Origin: MD308 sp051888795
GTDB lineage: Bacteria > Bacillota > Clostridia > Lachnospirales > Lachnospiraceae
Assembly: GCA_051888795.1 (NCBI GenBank)
Contig: JBJFCD010000142.1
Coordinates: 75,288-139,287 of the forward strand
Length of the DNA stretch: 64,000 nucleotides
Reading direction: 5' to 3'
The position numbers were made by a program, and so were the translations under genes. Position 1 is the first letter of the stretch; every line of letters begins with the position of its first letter. Positions 17,354 to 26,772 of this stretch are shown here, piece after piece. A model generated the notes under the pieces. That model did not search any database and was not told the origin of the DNA. It saw only the letters and a program-made list of their open reading frames with translations.

Positions 17354-18547
17354 ATGAAAAACATAATATTTATTTCCCCGAATTTCCCAACAAATTATTG
17401 GAAGTTTTGTCGTCAGCTTAAAAACAATGGCATGAATGTTCTGGGTATTGGTGACCAGCCGTATGATGAACTCAGTGACGATCTGAAAGGAAGCCTGAAT
17501 GAGTATTTTAAGGTAAGCAGTCTGGAAAATGAAGATGAAGTATATCGCGCAGTTGCATTTTTAACTTACAAGCATGGACGTATTGACTGGCTGGAATCTA
17601 ATAATGAGTACTGGTTAGAGAGAGATGCGAAGCTGAGAACAGATTTTAACATTACCAGTGGTTTCCATACAGAAGATATGCCTCGTATTAAGTATAAATC
17701 CAAAATGAAAGAGTATTATCAGAAAGCAGGTATTCCGACTGCACGTTATCATTTGGCAGAGGATAAAGAAGGATGTCTGGAATTTATAAAAGAGGTAGGA
17801 TATCCGGTTATTGTAAAACCTGATAATGGTGTAGGTGCATCCGATACACATAAGCTTTCCTGTGATGCAGATTTGGATCATTTCTTTGAGACAAAGATTC
17901 CGTCGGTACTTTATATTATGGAAGAATTTATTCACGCAGAGGTCAATTCTTATGACGCGATCATTGACTCCAAAGGTGAACCGATGTTTGAGACCGGTAA
18001 TGTCACACCGATGTCTATTATGGATATTGTGAACAATGAGGATAATTCTATTTACTATATTGTAAAAGATCTTCCGGAGGATACAAGAAAAGCCGGACGT
18101 GCTACAGTAAAGAGCTTTGGAGTAAAAAGCCGTTTTGTTCATTTTGAATTTTTCCGCCTGACACAGGATCAGGAAGGAATGGGTAAAAAGGGTGATGTAG
18201 TAGCTCTGGAAGTAAATATGCGTCCATGTGGCGGATTTTCACCGGATATGATGAATTATGCGAACAGTACAGATGTGTACAAAATCTGGGCAGATATGAT
18301 TGCATTTGATAGATCTACACTGCCGGAAGGTGAGCATGCTTACTGTGCATTTGCCGGACGTCGTGATGGCAAGGATTTTGTCCTGAGTCATGAGGATGTT
18401 GTAGAGAAATACGGCGATAATATGAAGATGATGGAGCGAATTCCGGATGTACTTTCGGGAGCGATGGGAAATCAGATGTACGTAGCCACATTTAAGACAA
18501 AAAAAGAGATGGATGCATTTTATAAAGATATGCTGAAATGTAAGTAA
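17354..18547 (+). CDS. ATP-grasp domain protein, putative carboxylate ligase
   Basis: A 397-aa protein with an N-terminal nucleotide-binding-like domain (IIFISPNFPTNYWKFCRQLK) and a central ATP-grasp fold: GYPVIVKPDNGVGASDT (ATP-binding loop), YIMEEFIHAEVNSYDAI, and the metal site ALEVNMRPCGGFSPDMM. ATP-grasp enzymes form acyl-phosphate intermediates and join a carboxylate to an amine or thiol; the substrate here is not known. The ATG has AGGATGAGAG upstream, and the gene ends about 60 bases before the valS promoter. Its position after two esterases suggests a small pathway in which a product is ligated and esters are trimmed, but this is inference. Confidence 0.8.
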   Translation: MKNIIFISPNFPTNYWKFCRQLKNNGMNVLGIGDQPYDELSDDLKGSLNEYFKVSSLENEDEVYRAVAFLTYKHGRIDWLESNNEYWLERDAKLRTDFNITSGFHTEDMPRIKYKSKMKEYYQKAGIPTARYHLAEDKEGCLEFIKEVGYPVIVKPDNGVGASDTHKLSCDADLDHFFETKIPSVLYIMEEFIHAEVNSYDAIIDSKGEPMFETGNVTPMSIMDIVNNEDNSIYYIVKDLPEDTRKAGRATVKSFGVKSRFVHFEFFRLTQDQEGMGKKGDVVALEVNMRPCGGFSPDMMNYANSTDVYKIWADMIAFDRSTLPEGEHAYCAFAGRRDGKDFVLSHEDVVEKYGDNMKMMERIPDVLSGAMGNQMYVATFKTKKEMDAFYKDMLKCK

Positions 18548-18606
18548 AACTGTACGGATATGTCTTGGAATATTCCTTAAGAGTTTATGAAAAAAATGCA
18601 AAATTC

Positions 18607-18635
18607 TTGACAAAACGCCATCTCGTAGCTATGAT
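18607..18635 (+). promoter_or_regulatory. Promoter of the valS T-box transcript
   Basis: A consensus TTGACA (18607-18612) and TATGAT (18630-18635) with an exact 17-bp spacer. Transcription would begin near 18642, just at the 5' end of the T-box leader. Confidence 0.75.
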
Positions 18636-18641
18636 AATCAA

Positions 18642-18910
18642 TAGCAAAAGGCATTGATGGAGAGGAGTACGTATTTTTGTCCTGACAGAGAGAGCATCCC
18701 GAAGGTTGAGAGGAGCTTAAGTGTACAATATACGGAAGGTAGCTTCTGAGCCGGATGGCTGAACATTTAAAGTAGGTTATCCCGGAGTCGTTCACGTTAT
18801 AGAATAAGATGAGATACAGGGACATTTGAAAGTTAGATTCCTGTGTGTAAAAAGGTGGTACCGCGACTAGCGTTTACAGTCGCCCTTTAGTTAAAGGGCG
18901 ATTTTTTATG
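18642..18910 (+). promoter_or_regulatory. T-box riboswitch leader of valS
   Basis: The 400-base gap between the ATP-grasp gene and valS holds a T-box leader. The T-box core AAGGTGGTACCGCG is at 18852-18865. Stem I marks are present: GGAGAGGAGTACG (loop-E type AGTA) near 18659, AGAGAG and GGTTGAGAGG near 18690-18715. The antiterminator/terminator region ends with CGCCCTTT ... AAAGGGCG (18881-18900) and a T-run. Uncharged tRNA binding should allow read-through into valS. The specifier codon is not certain; valine codons in plausible places are GTA at 18739 or 18772 and GTT at 18776. Confidence 0.92.
18881..18909 (+). terminator. T-box-controlled terminator
   Basis: An 8-9 bp G+C-rich stem (CGCCCTTTA at 18881-18889, TAAAGGGCG at 18892-18900) followed by ATTTTTTAT. 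It is the alternative to the antiterminator formed with the T-box sequence. Confidence 0.88.
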
Positions 18911-18969
18911 CCCTTAAATGTGAAGAAAATGTGAAATGAGAGTAACACATGAGAGGCAAGGAGGAAATT

Positions 18970-21630
18970 ATGAGCCAGAATTTGGAAAAGAACTACAATC
19001 CGAAAGAGATTGAATCAAAACTTTATGAAAAATGGTGTGAGAATAAATATTTTCATGCTGAAGTAGACAGGGACAGAAAGCCATTTACCATTGTAATGCC
19101 ACCTCCGAATATTACCGGTAAGCTTCATATGGGACATGCGCTTGATAATACGCTTCAGGATATTCTGATTCGTTATAAGAGAATGCAGGGATATAATGCA
19201 CTGTGGGTTCCGGGAACAGACCATGCAGCAATCTCTACAGAGGTTAAAGTTACAAACCAGTTAAAAGATGAAGGAATTGACAAGAAAGAGCTGGGACGTG
19301 AGAAATTCCTCGAGAGAACATGGCAGTGGAAGGAAGAGTATGGCGGAACAATTACTGAACAGCTTAAAAAGCTTGGTACTTCCTGTGACTGGGACAGAGA
19401 GCGTTTTACAATGGACGAGGGATGTTCTAAGGCAGTAGAGGAAGTATTTATCAAATTATATGAAGAAGGATATATTTACAAAGGATCAAGAATCATTAAC
19501 TGGTGTCCGGTATGTAAGACTTCTCTTTCCGATGCAGAGGTAGAGCATGAGGAGCAGGATGGATTTTTCTGGCATATCAAATATCCGATTGTTGGAACAG
19601 ATGATTATCTTGAGATTGCTACTACACGTCCGGAGACAATGCTTGGTGATACAGCAATCGCAGTTCATCCGGATGATGAGAGATATAAAGATCTTGTAGG
19701 AAAGACATGCCTTCTGCCACTGACTGACAGAGAGATTCCGATCGTTGCGGATTATTATGTAGATAAAGAGTTTGGAACCGGTGCGGTTAAGATCACACCG
19801 GCACATGACCCGAACGACTTTGAGGTAGGAAAGCGTCACAACCTTCCAGAAATCAATGTGATGAACGATGATGCTACCATTAACGAGGAGTATGGCGGCA
19901 AATATGCTGGAATGGATCGTTATGAGGCAAGAAAAGCTATGGTTGCTGATCTTGAAGAACAGGGACTTTTAGTAAAAGTTGTACCACACAGCCATAATGT
20001 AGGTACCCATGACAGATGTCATACAACGGTAGAGCCAATGGTAAAACAGCAGTGGTTTGTTAAGATGGAAGAGCTTGCAAAACCAGCGATCAATGCAATT
20101 AAGACCGGAGAGCTCAAGTTTGTTCCGGAAAGGTTTGATAAGATTTACCTTCATTGGCTGGAGAATATCCGTGACTGGTGTATTTCCCGTCAGATCTGGT
20201 GGGGACACAGAATCCCGGCATATTATTGTGATGAATGTGGTGAGATGGTTGTAGCAAGAGAAAAACCGGAAGTTTGTCCGAAATGTGGATGCAGGCATAT
20301 GACACAGGATGAGGATACACTGGATACATGGTTCTCCTCTGCACTGTGGCCGTTCTCCGTACTTGGATGGCCGGAGAAAACAGAGGAACTTGATTACTTC
20401 TATCCAACTGACGTACTTGTAACCGGATATGATATTATTTTCTTCTGGGTAATCCGTATGGTATTTTCAGGATATGCGCATACCGGAAAATCTCCGTTCC
20501 ACACTGTATTTATTCATGGTCTTGTGAGAGATTCTCTCGGACGTAAGATGAGTAAATCTCTTGGAAACGGTATCGATCCGTTGGAGATCATTGACCAGTA
20601 TGGTGCAGATGCTCTTCGTATGACACTTATTACCGGAAATGCACCTGGTAATGATATGCGTTTCTATAATGAGCGAGTAGAAGCAAGCCGTAACTTTGCC
20701 AACAAAGTATGGAATGCATCCAGATTTATCCTTATGAATATGGATGGAAAAGAGATTACTGAGCCTGAAAAAGCGCATTTTGATTCCAGTGACAGATGGA
20801 TCATGTCCAGATGTAATGAGGTTGTAAAAGAAGTTACAGAGAATATGGATAAGTTTGAACTTGGTATTGCACTTTCTAAAGTGTATGACTTTATCTGGGA
20901 TGAATTCTGTGACTGGTATATCGAGCTTGCAAAATATCGTATTTATCATGCAGAAGAAAATCAGCAGGCTGCAAATGCAGTACTCTGGACATTGAAAGAG
21001 GTATTGAAAAAAGCATTGAAGCTTCTTCACCCATATATGCCATTCGTATCTGAGGAGATTTACAGTAAACTCGTGCCGGAGGAAGAATCATTGATGATGT
21101 CTGCATGGCCGGTATATGATGAGTCATGGTGTGACAAGGATGCAGAAGAGATCCTTGAACATTTTAAAGAAATCATTCGAGGAGTACGTAATGTACGTGC
21201 TGAGATGAATGTGCCGAATTCCAGAAAAGCGACAATTCATGTTGTATGCGAAGATGAAAAATTGTGCGCTGGTATGGAATGCCTGAAAAATTCTGCGGTT
21301 CTGATGGCTGCAGCCAGTGACTTTATTATTCAGGCAGATAAGAGTGGCATTGCAAATGATGCAGTATCTATTGTAGTACCGGATGCAACGGTATATGTAC
21401 CGCTTGAAGAACTTATTGATTTTGAGCAGGAAATTGAGCGTCTTACAAAAGAGGAGGCTCGTCTTACGAAAGAGATCGCTCGCGCTACCGGTATGCTGAA
21501 TAACGAAAAATTTGTAAGCAAAGCACCAGAAGCAAAAGTTAACGAGGAACGTGAAAAACTTGAGACATATAAACAAATGATGGCTCAGGTTCAGGAAAGG
21601 CTTGAAGGATTAAAAGCTAAGCAGTCATAA
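18970..21630 (+). CDS. valS: Valyl-tRNA synthetase
   Basis: Charges tRNA-Val with valine in the cytoplasm. The 886-aa protein is the usual length for bacterial ValRS. Class I signatures are present: PPPNITGKLHMGHAL (HIGH-type HMGH, near residue 54) and KMSKSLGNG (near 527). The CP1 editing domain contains the typical ATTRPETMLGD and NVGTHDRC motifs, there is a Cys-rich zinc-like insert (CDECGEMVVAREKPEVCPKCGC), and the C-terminal coiled-coil arm has repeated RLTKEEARLTKEIARA. ATG 18970 is chosen over ATG 18949 because AAGGAGG (18958-18964) stands five bases before it. It is controlled by the T-box leader and is followed closely by the LTA-synthase-like gene. Confidence 0.97.
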   Translation: MSQNLEKNYNPKEIESKLYEKWCENKYFHAEVDRDRKPFTIVMPPPNITGKLHMGHALDNTLQDILIRYKRMQGYNALWVPGTDHAAISTEVKVTNQLKDEGIDKKELGREKFLERTWQWKEEYGGTITEQLKKLGTSCDWDRERFTMDEGCSKAVEEVFIKLYEEGYIYKGSRIINWCPVCKTSLSDAEVEHEEQDGFFWHIKYPIVGTDDYLEIATTRPETMLGDTAIAVHPDDERYKDLVGKTCLLPLTDREIPIVADYYVDKEFGTGAVKITPAHDPNDFEVGKRHNLPEINVMNDDATINEEYGGKYAGMDRYEARKAMVADLEEQGLLVKVVPHSHNVGTHDRCHTTVEPMVKQQWFVKMEELAKPAINAIKTGELKFVPERFDKIYLHWLENIRDWCISRQIWWGHRIPAYYCDECGEMVVAREKPEVCPKCGCRHMTQDEDTLDTWFSSALWPFSVLGWPEKTEELDYFYPTDVLVTGYDIIFFWVIRMVFSGYAHTGKSPFHTVFIHGLVRDSLGRKMSKSLGNGIDPLEIIDQYGADALRMTLITGNAPGNDMRFYNERVEASRNFANKVWNASRFILMNMDGKEITEPEKAHFDSSDRWIMSRCNEVVKEVTENMDKFELGIALSKVYDFIWDEFCDWYIELAKYRIYHAEENQQAANAVLWTLKEVLKKALKLLHPYMPFVSEEIYSKLVPEEESLMMSAWPVYDESWCDKDAEEILEHFKEIIRGVRNVRAEMNVPNSRKATIHVVCEDEKLCAGMECLKNSAVLMAAASDFIIQADKSGIANDAVSIVVPDATVYVPLEELIDFEQEIERLTKEEARLTKEIARATGMLNNEKFVSKAPEAKVNEEREKLETYKQMMAQVQERLEGLKAKQS

Positions 21631-21642
21631 TAAGGGGACATT

Positions 21643-23850
21643 ATGAAAAAAATTCATTTGAGAAAGCCTGATATCAAAGAGGCGGTTTCGAAACTTAAGA
21701 ATCTGAAAAAAGAAGATATAAAAACGCAGTGGAGAGAAAGACGTATCCGCCGTGCCAGAATTATTGAAGAAAGAAGAAACAGTGAGTTTTCAAAGAAAAT
21801 GAAACCGGTTTATAATTTTATGAACCGGTTCTCACTAATCTTCCATGCATTACTGGCGTGCGTGATTAATTTTGCTATAGAAGCAATATCCAGGCATTCT
21901 GTTTTTGAGGCATGGAGTTATATGACAGAAACACCGTTTGTATTTTTGTACAATGCCTTCATGATCTTTATGACATTCTCTATAGTATATTTGTTTAAAA
22001 GAAGAGTGTTTGTGCGTATTATTATCAGTGTACTCTGGATGGTACTTGGGGTAGCAAACGGGTATATGCTGCTTAAGCGTGTAACTCCTTTTAATGCGCA
22101 GGATTTGAAAGTTGCAAAAGATGCGGTATCTTTGATTAATAACTATTTCAATGGATTTGAACTGATTATGCTTACTGTGGGAATCGTTGCAGTTGTTATC
22201 TGGGTGATTTCCATGTGGCGGCGTGGAGGTCAGTATGAAGGGAAGATTCACCGTATATGGGCAGTTGTCGGAATTTTGATATGCGCAGTTTTGTACGGAA
22301 CTTTCACTAATCTGGCAATTGACAAAAGAGTAATTTCTACGTATTTCGGAAATATTGCGTTTGCTTATGAAGATTATGGTCTTCCGTATTGTTTTATGGC
22401 AAGTGTATTTAATACTGGAATTAATGAGCCGAATGATTATAATGAAGAGACGATTGCAGAAATCAGTAATAATGGTGACATTACAAAAAGTGAAACCGGA
22501 CTTAAAGAGGATGAAAGACCAAATATCATCTTTGTTCAGCTGGAATCTTATTTTGATGTAAAAGAAGCTGAATTTTTTACAACATCAAAAGATGCAAGCC
22601 CAAATCTTAGAAAAATGTATAAAAATTATTCTTCCGGATATTTTAAGGTACCTTCAGTCGGTGCGGGAACAGCTAACACGGAGTTCGAAGTTCTGACAGG
22701 AATGAATCTTCGTTATTTTGGCCCGGGAGAATATCCATACAAAACAGTATTAAAAGAGCAGCAGTGCGAAAGTGCAGCCTCTGCTTTGAGTGCACTTGGA
22801 TACGGAACTCATGCACTTCATAACAATGGCGGTAATTTTTACAGCCGTGCAAAAGTTTTTGATCATATCGGATTCGACTCTTATACAAGTAAAGAGTTTA
22901 TGAATATTCTGCAGTTCACGGAAAACGGATGGGCAAAGGACGATATTCTGGTTCAGCATATTATGGAATCTATGGATACAACAAGCGGACAGGACTTTGT
23001 ATTCTGTGTAAGTCTTCAGGGACATGGAGATTATCCGGAGGAAAAGGTTATAGAAGATCCAGAGATTACTGTTGAAGGAATTGAGGATGAAGCTCTGAAA
23101 AATAAGTGGGAATATTATGTAAACCAGGTATATGAGATGGATCAGTTTGCCGGAAATCTTATTGAGGCGATTGAAAAGAGAGATGAACCTACGGTTGTTG
23201 TATTTTACGGAGATCATCTTCCGACTTTAGGACTCAAGGCTGAAGATTTAAAAAGCCGATACCTGTATAATACCAATTATGTAATCTGGGACAATATCGG
23301 TCTTAAAAAGGAAGATAGAAATATACCGGCATATCAGATTATGGCAGATGTATTTGAACGTCTGGATATACATTCCGGAACAGTGTTTAACTATCATCAG
23401 GAGAGAAGACAGACGAAAAATTATCTGGAAGATCTGGAACTTCTGCAGTATGATATGCTTTACGGAAAGCAGTATGTCTACCAGGGAGAAGATATGCCTG
23501 TAGAAGAACCGCATATGGTAATGGGTATCAGGGATGTTTCTCTTTCAGATATTGTGGATCATCTGGATGAGGGCTGTAGTCTGTATGGAGAGAATTTTAC
23601 AAAATCCAGCAAAGTGTTCATAAACGGAGAAAAGCAGAAGAGTACGTTCCTGAATAATACAAGAATTAGCTTGCCTGAGACAAAGATCAATAATGGTGAT
23701 GAAATAGTAATTGTTCAGATGGGCTCCAGCAATACAGTATTCCGTATGTCTGATAAATATATTTATGAGGACGGAAAGCTTATCTGTCAGGAAGGAACAG
23801 GAACAGACAAGACAAAATCGTGGCAGGAACAAACGGATTTAGAAGAATAA
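21643..23850 (+). CDS. LTA synthase-like membrane sulfatase-fold phosphoglycerol transferase
   Basis: A 735-aa membrane protein. A basic cytoplasmic N-terminus (about 1-60) precedes four to five membrane segments (about 65-240). An extracellular sulfatase-type domain follows, with NIIFVQLESYFDV, PSVGAGTANTEFEVLTGMN (predicted catalytic Thr in TANTE) and FYGDHLPTLG. This is the layout of lipoteichoic acid synthase and phosphoglycerol transferases, which move glycerol phosphate from phosphatidylglycerol onto surface glycolipid or polymer. A distinct C-terminal beta domain (about 630-720) looks Ig-like (SKVFINGEKQKSTFLNNTRISLP). It starts 12 bases after valS, so it is in the T-box transcript. 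The true acceptor is unknown. Confidence 0.85.
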   Translation: MKKIHLRKPDIKEAVSKLKNLKKEDIKTQWRERRIRRARIIEERRNSEFSKKMKPVYNFMNRFSLIFHALLACVINFAIEAISRHSVFEAWSYMTETPFVFLYNAFMIFMTFSIVYLFKRRVFVRIIISVLWMVLGVANGYMLLKRVTPFNAQDLKVAKDAVSLINNYFNGFELIMLTVGIVAVVIWVISMWRRGGQYEGKIHRIWAVVGILICAVLYGTFTNLAIDKRVISTYFGNIAFAYEDYGLPYCFMASVFNTGINEPNDYNEETIAEISNNGDITKSETGLKEDERPNIIFVQLESYFDVKEAEFFTTSKDASPNLRKMYKNYSSGYFKVPSVGAGTANTEFEVLTGMNLRYFGPGEYPYKTVLKEQQCESAASALSALGYGTHALHNNGGNFYSRAKVFDHIGFDSYTSKEFMNILQFTENGWAKDDILVQHIMESMDTTSGQDFVFCVSLQGHGDYPEEKVIEDPEITVEGIEDEALKNKWEYYVNQVYEMDQFAGNLIEAIEKRDEPTVVVFYGDHLPTLGLKAEDLKSRYLYNTNYVIWDNIGLKKEDRNIPAYQIMADVFERLDIHSGTVFNYHQERRQTKNYLEDLELLQYDMLYGKQYVYQGEDMPVEEPHMVMGIRDVSLSDIVDHLDEGCSLYGENFTKSSKVFINGEKQKSTFLNNTRISLPETKINNGDEIVIVQMGSSNTVFRMSDKYIYEDGKLICQEGTGTDKTKSWQEQTDLEE

Positions 23851-23865
23851 TAATGGAGCAGTATT

Positions 23866-25203
23866 ATGTCAGATAGATTACCGGGAAATTATAAAGAAGC
23901 AGTTGAATATATAGAAGAACTTCCGAGATTTACCAGGAAGCATACGATGGAACACACAAGAGAGTTTTTGAAGCGTCTGGGTAGCCCGGCAAAGGATCGA
24001 AAGATTATCCATGTTGCAGGCACAAATGGGAAAGGTTCGGTTTGTGCGTATATGCAGGCGATTTTAGAGGCAGAAGGAAAAAAAACAGGATTTTTCACTT
24101 CTCCTCATCTTGTGAAGATTAATGAAAGAATTCAGCTTGACAGGGAACCGGTCAGCGATGAGAAATTTTATCAGGCATTTTTGAAAACATTGAATGTTGT
24201 GAAAAAGATGGAGGAGGATGGACTTTCTCATCCATCTTATTTTGAATTTCTTTTCGGAATGGGAATGTCTGTATTTGAGGAATCAGATGCGGAGTATATT
24301 ATTCTGGAAACGGGACTCGGAGGGAGACTGGATGCGACAAATGCCCCTCAAAAGCCATTTCTCACAGTCATTACATCTATTAGTCTCGATCATACGGATA
24401 TTCTGGGTGATACAATTGAGATGATTGCGTTTGAAAAAGCAGGTATCATAAAAGAAGGAGTGCCGGTTTTCTTTGATGGAAGCAGTCAGGTTGCATCGGA
24501 CGTGATTCGTCGGATTGCAGAAGAAAAAAGTGCGCCTTGTAGAGAAATCACGAATCGTGCGTTTGAAATTAAGGAAGTTAACAGGAATCATATTGCATTT
24601 TCGAGAAAGAGTGCGTATAGTAAAGATACTATGTGGCATGTTCCGGGATGTGGTATTTATCAGGTGATGAATGCGGAAATTGCGATTCAGGCAATGGAAT
24701 ATGCACTGGCTGGAGAAATGATTCATATAGACAGATGGAGCAATGCAGTTGCATCAATGAAATGGGAAGGTCGTATGGAGCTTGTAGCACCGCATTTCAC
24801 TGTTGACGGGGCACACAATCTTGGAGCGCTTTCTGAGTTCGCAAAAAGTCTTTGCGCTATTTCTCCTAATATGCAGGAAGATAAAATGCCTGTAATTATC
24901 TTTTCGGCTGTATCAGATAAAAAATATGAACAGATGATAGAGTCTTTATGCAGTGAAGTACCGGCAAAGGCCTATATTGTGGCAGAAATTGAGGACAGAC
25001 GCAGAGTTTTGGCAGAAGAGCTTGCCGGACTGTTTCAAAAATATACTGACCGGCCGGTGTATGTGCGTAAAGGAATAGATGAAGCAATACATACAGCCTA
25101 TGAACTTAGAGGGGACAGCGAGATTTATTGTCTCGGTTCTCTTTATCTGGTGGGTATGGTTAAAAAATATTTGTCAGGAGGCGGTAAAGATGTTAGATTT
25201 TGA
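23866..25203 (+). CDS. folC: Bifunctional folylpolyglutamate synthase / dihydrofolate synthase
   Basis: Adds glutamate residues to folates with ATP and may also make dihydrofolate from dihydropteroate. The 445-aa protein has the Mur-ligase P-loop IIHVAGTNGKGSVCAYMQ (about residues 45-62), FFTSPHLVKINERIQ, ETGLGGRLDATN and the late TVDGAHNLGALSE motif. Length and motif order match the family. It starts 15 bases after the LTA-synthase-like gene and overlaps the next small gene by 14 bases. Whether both activities are present cannot be read directly. Confidence 0.93.
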   Translation: MSDRLPGNYKEAVEYIEELPRFTRKHTMEHTREFLKRLGSPAKDRKIIHVAGTNGKGSVCAYMQAILEAEGKKTGFFTSPHLVKINERIQLDREPVSDEKFYQAFLKTLNVVKKMEEDGLSHPSYFEFLFGMGMSVFEESDAEYIILETGLGGRLDATNAPQKPFLTVITSISLDHTDILGDTIEMIAFEKAGIIKEGVPVFFDGSSQVASDVIRRIAEEKSAPCREITNRAFEIKEVNRNHIAFSRKSAYSKDTMWHVPGCGIYQVMNAEIAIQAMEYALAGEMIHIDRWSNAVASMKWEGRMELVAPHFTVDGAHNLGALSEFAKSLCAISPNMQEDKMPVIIFSAVSDKKYEQMIESLCSEVPAKAYIVAEIEDRRRVLAEELAGLFQKYTDRPVYVRKGIDEAIHTAYELRGDSEIYCLGSLYLVGMVKKYLSGGGKDVRF

Positions 25204-25324
25204 AGAAGAATTAAAGAAATTTCAGCCAAGCCTGGAAGTAGAAGACATTGAAGGGGCAGTTTATCAGGAAGATTTGACCGATATGACAGATATTCTGCGA
25301 GAGATGATTGAACAGACGAAATAG
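25190..25324 (+). CDS. Small conserved-looking acidic protein (44 aa)
   Basis: ATG 25190 has a perfect AGGAGG at 25176-25181 and overlaps the end of folC by 14 bases, so it is very likely translated. The 44-residue product is strongly acidic (MLDFEEELKKFQPSLEVEDIE...) with no membrane segment and no motif I recognise. It sits between folC and the TPR membrane protein. An upstream extension of the same frame inside folC lacks a ribosome binding site and is rejected. Confidence 0.7.
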   Translation: MLDFEEELKKFQPSLEVEDIEGAVYQEDLTDMTDILREMIEQTK

Positions 25325-25350
25325 TGGGGAGTAAAGAGGTTATACAGTTA

Positions 25351-26682
25351 ATGGATTATACGACAAAGCTAATGTATCAGTCGAATTACTGGTACAATGA
25401 TGGGCTGAAGAAGGCAAATATCCGGGATTTATCCGGAGCGATAGCTTCTCTTCGGCGTAGTTTACAATATAATAGAGCAAATATAGCGGCCAGAAATCTT
25501 CTCGGACTTGTTTATTATGGACGAGGAGATGTTGTCGAGGCACTTGTCGAGTGGATTCTCAGTAAAAACTTTCAGTCACATGACAATATTGCCAATTATT
25601 ATATCAGTAAGATTCAGGAGGTTCCAGGTGAACTTGAGGCGGTGAATCAAGCTGTGAAAAAGTTTAATCAAAGTCTTGAATTTGCGAAAAAGGGCGGCGA
25701 AGACTTGGCAATTATACAGCTGAAAAAGGTAGTAGCTTCTCAACCGGCTTACGTAAAGGCACATCAGCTTCTTGCGCTTTTATATATCCAGACAGAACAG
25801 TATTCTCTGGCAAGAAAAGAGCTTCGGACAGCTCATAAGCTTGACACTACTGATGAGATTACTTTGCGCTATATGCATGAGATTACTCAAATGCGTAAAG
25901 CCAGACCGACAAAAGCAAGAGACAGGGGAGACAAGGATTCAGATCAGCAGACGGTTACTTATAATATTGGAAATGAGACGATCATTCAGCCTCTTTCTTC
26001 TAATTACAAAGAAAATTCAGGACTTCATACGATTATTAATATTGCAATCGGTGTGCTTGTCGGTGTAGCTGTAATGTGGTTTCTTGTTATGCCTGCGGTG
26101 ACTTCTACGAGGCAAAAGAAACTGAATGAGCAAACGGTCGCGTTCAGTGATAAAATTGCGACACAGGAGTCACAGATCAGTGCACTTAAGACAGAGCTTG
26201 AAGAATATCGTGCTAACAGTGAGGAAGACGAGACAGCGAGGGCAACAGCAGAGTCCACTAAGGAAAGTTATGAAGCCGTCATGAACGTTTCCAAACATTT
26301 TAAGGCAGAAGATATGAGTGATAAAGGAATGCTGGAAGAGATGTTAAAAATAGATCCGGATTCTCTCGGCACAGTTGGAAGAGAGATGTATGATGAGGTC
26401 GCAGATACGCTGTATCCCCGTATGTGTGAGAAGCTTTATGATTCAGCAAAGAGTGAATATGATGCTGAAGATTACGACAGTGCGCTGAATGATCTGGAAC
26501 AGATTGTTGCAATGGATAAGACATATGAGGATGGAAAGGCCTGGCTTATGCTTGCACAGACTTATGAGAAAAAAGGGAAAAAGGACGAAGCAAAAGCTCA
26601 ATATGAGAAGATTGCTGATGAGATGGAGGGAAAGGAAGTGGCTTCCGACGCGGCGAAGGCACTTGAGAATTTTAATAATTAA
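25351..26682 (+). CDS. Membrane-anchored tetratricopeptide repeat protein
   Basis: A 443-aa protein. The N-terminal part (about 1-185) has TPR helices (ANIRDLSGAIASLRRSLQYN, AYVKAHQLLALLYIQTEQYSLARKEL). A single membrane segment follows (INIAIGVLVGVAVMWFLVM, about 225-250), then a coiled coil (SDKIATQESQISALKTELEEYR) and C-terminal TPRs (DYDSALNDLEQIVAM, AQTYEKKGKKDEAKAQYEKI). TPRs serve protein assembly; the partner is unknown. A GTG at 25324 gives a slightly longer frame but has no ribosome binding site, while ATG 25351 has AGAGG about 11 bases upstream. It is the last gene of the valS transcript. Confidence 0.75.
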   Translation: MDYTTKLMYQSNYWYNDGLKKANIRDLSGAIASLRRSLQYNRANIAARNLLGLVYYGRGDVVEALVEWILSKNFQSHDNIANYYISKIQEVPGELEAVNQAVKKFNQSLEFAKKGGEDLAIIQLKKVVASQPAYVKAHQLLALLYIQTEQYSLARKELRTAHKLDTTDEITLRYMHEITQMRKARPTKARDRGDKDSDQQTVTYNIGNETIIQPLSSNYKENSGLHTIINIAIGVLVGVAVMWFLVMPAVTSTRQKKLNEQTVAFSDKIATQESQISALKTELEEYRANSEEDETARATAESTKESYEAVMNVSKHFKAEDMSDKGMLEEMLKIDPDSLGTVGREMYDEVADTLYPRMCEKLYDSAKSEYDAEDYDSALNDLEQIVAMDKTYEDGKAWLMLAQTYEKKGKKDEAKAQYEKIADEMEGKEVASDAAKALENFNN

Positions 26683-26710
26683 ATCATTAGATAAACTTTG
26701 ATACGAATGA

Positions 26711-26745
26711 AAAGGGTATGCGAAAGATGCATATCCTTTTTATTT
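26711..26745 (+). terminator. Terminator between the TPR gene and the spoIIA operon
   Basis: An 11-bp stem with one G-U pair (AAAGGGTATGC at 26711-26721, GCATATCCTTT at 26729-26739) and a 7-base loop, followed by TTTATTTTAT. Confidence 0.75.
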
Positions 26746-26772
26746 TATATAACAAAAACAAGGAGGGAGTAT

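Noticed and set aside
18577..18825. A reverse-strand frame of 82 codons in the valS leader
   Set aside because: It lies wholly over the T-box promoter and leader, with no ribosome binding site or known motif.
25079..25189. An 81-residue version of the small gene that overlaps folC
   Set aside because: No ribosome binding site at 25079; the first 37 codons are only the folC sequence in another frame, and ATG 25190 has AGGAGG.
26698..26772. A longer SpoIIAA beginning at 26698
   Set aside because: It would include the hairpin terminator, and the extra residues have no match to SpoIIAA; ATG 26773 has AGGAGGG.
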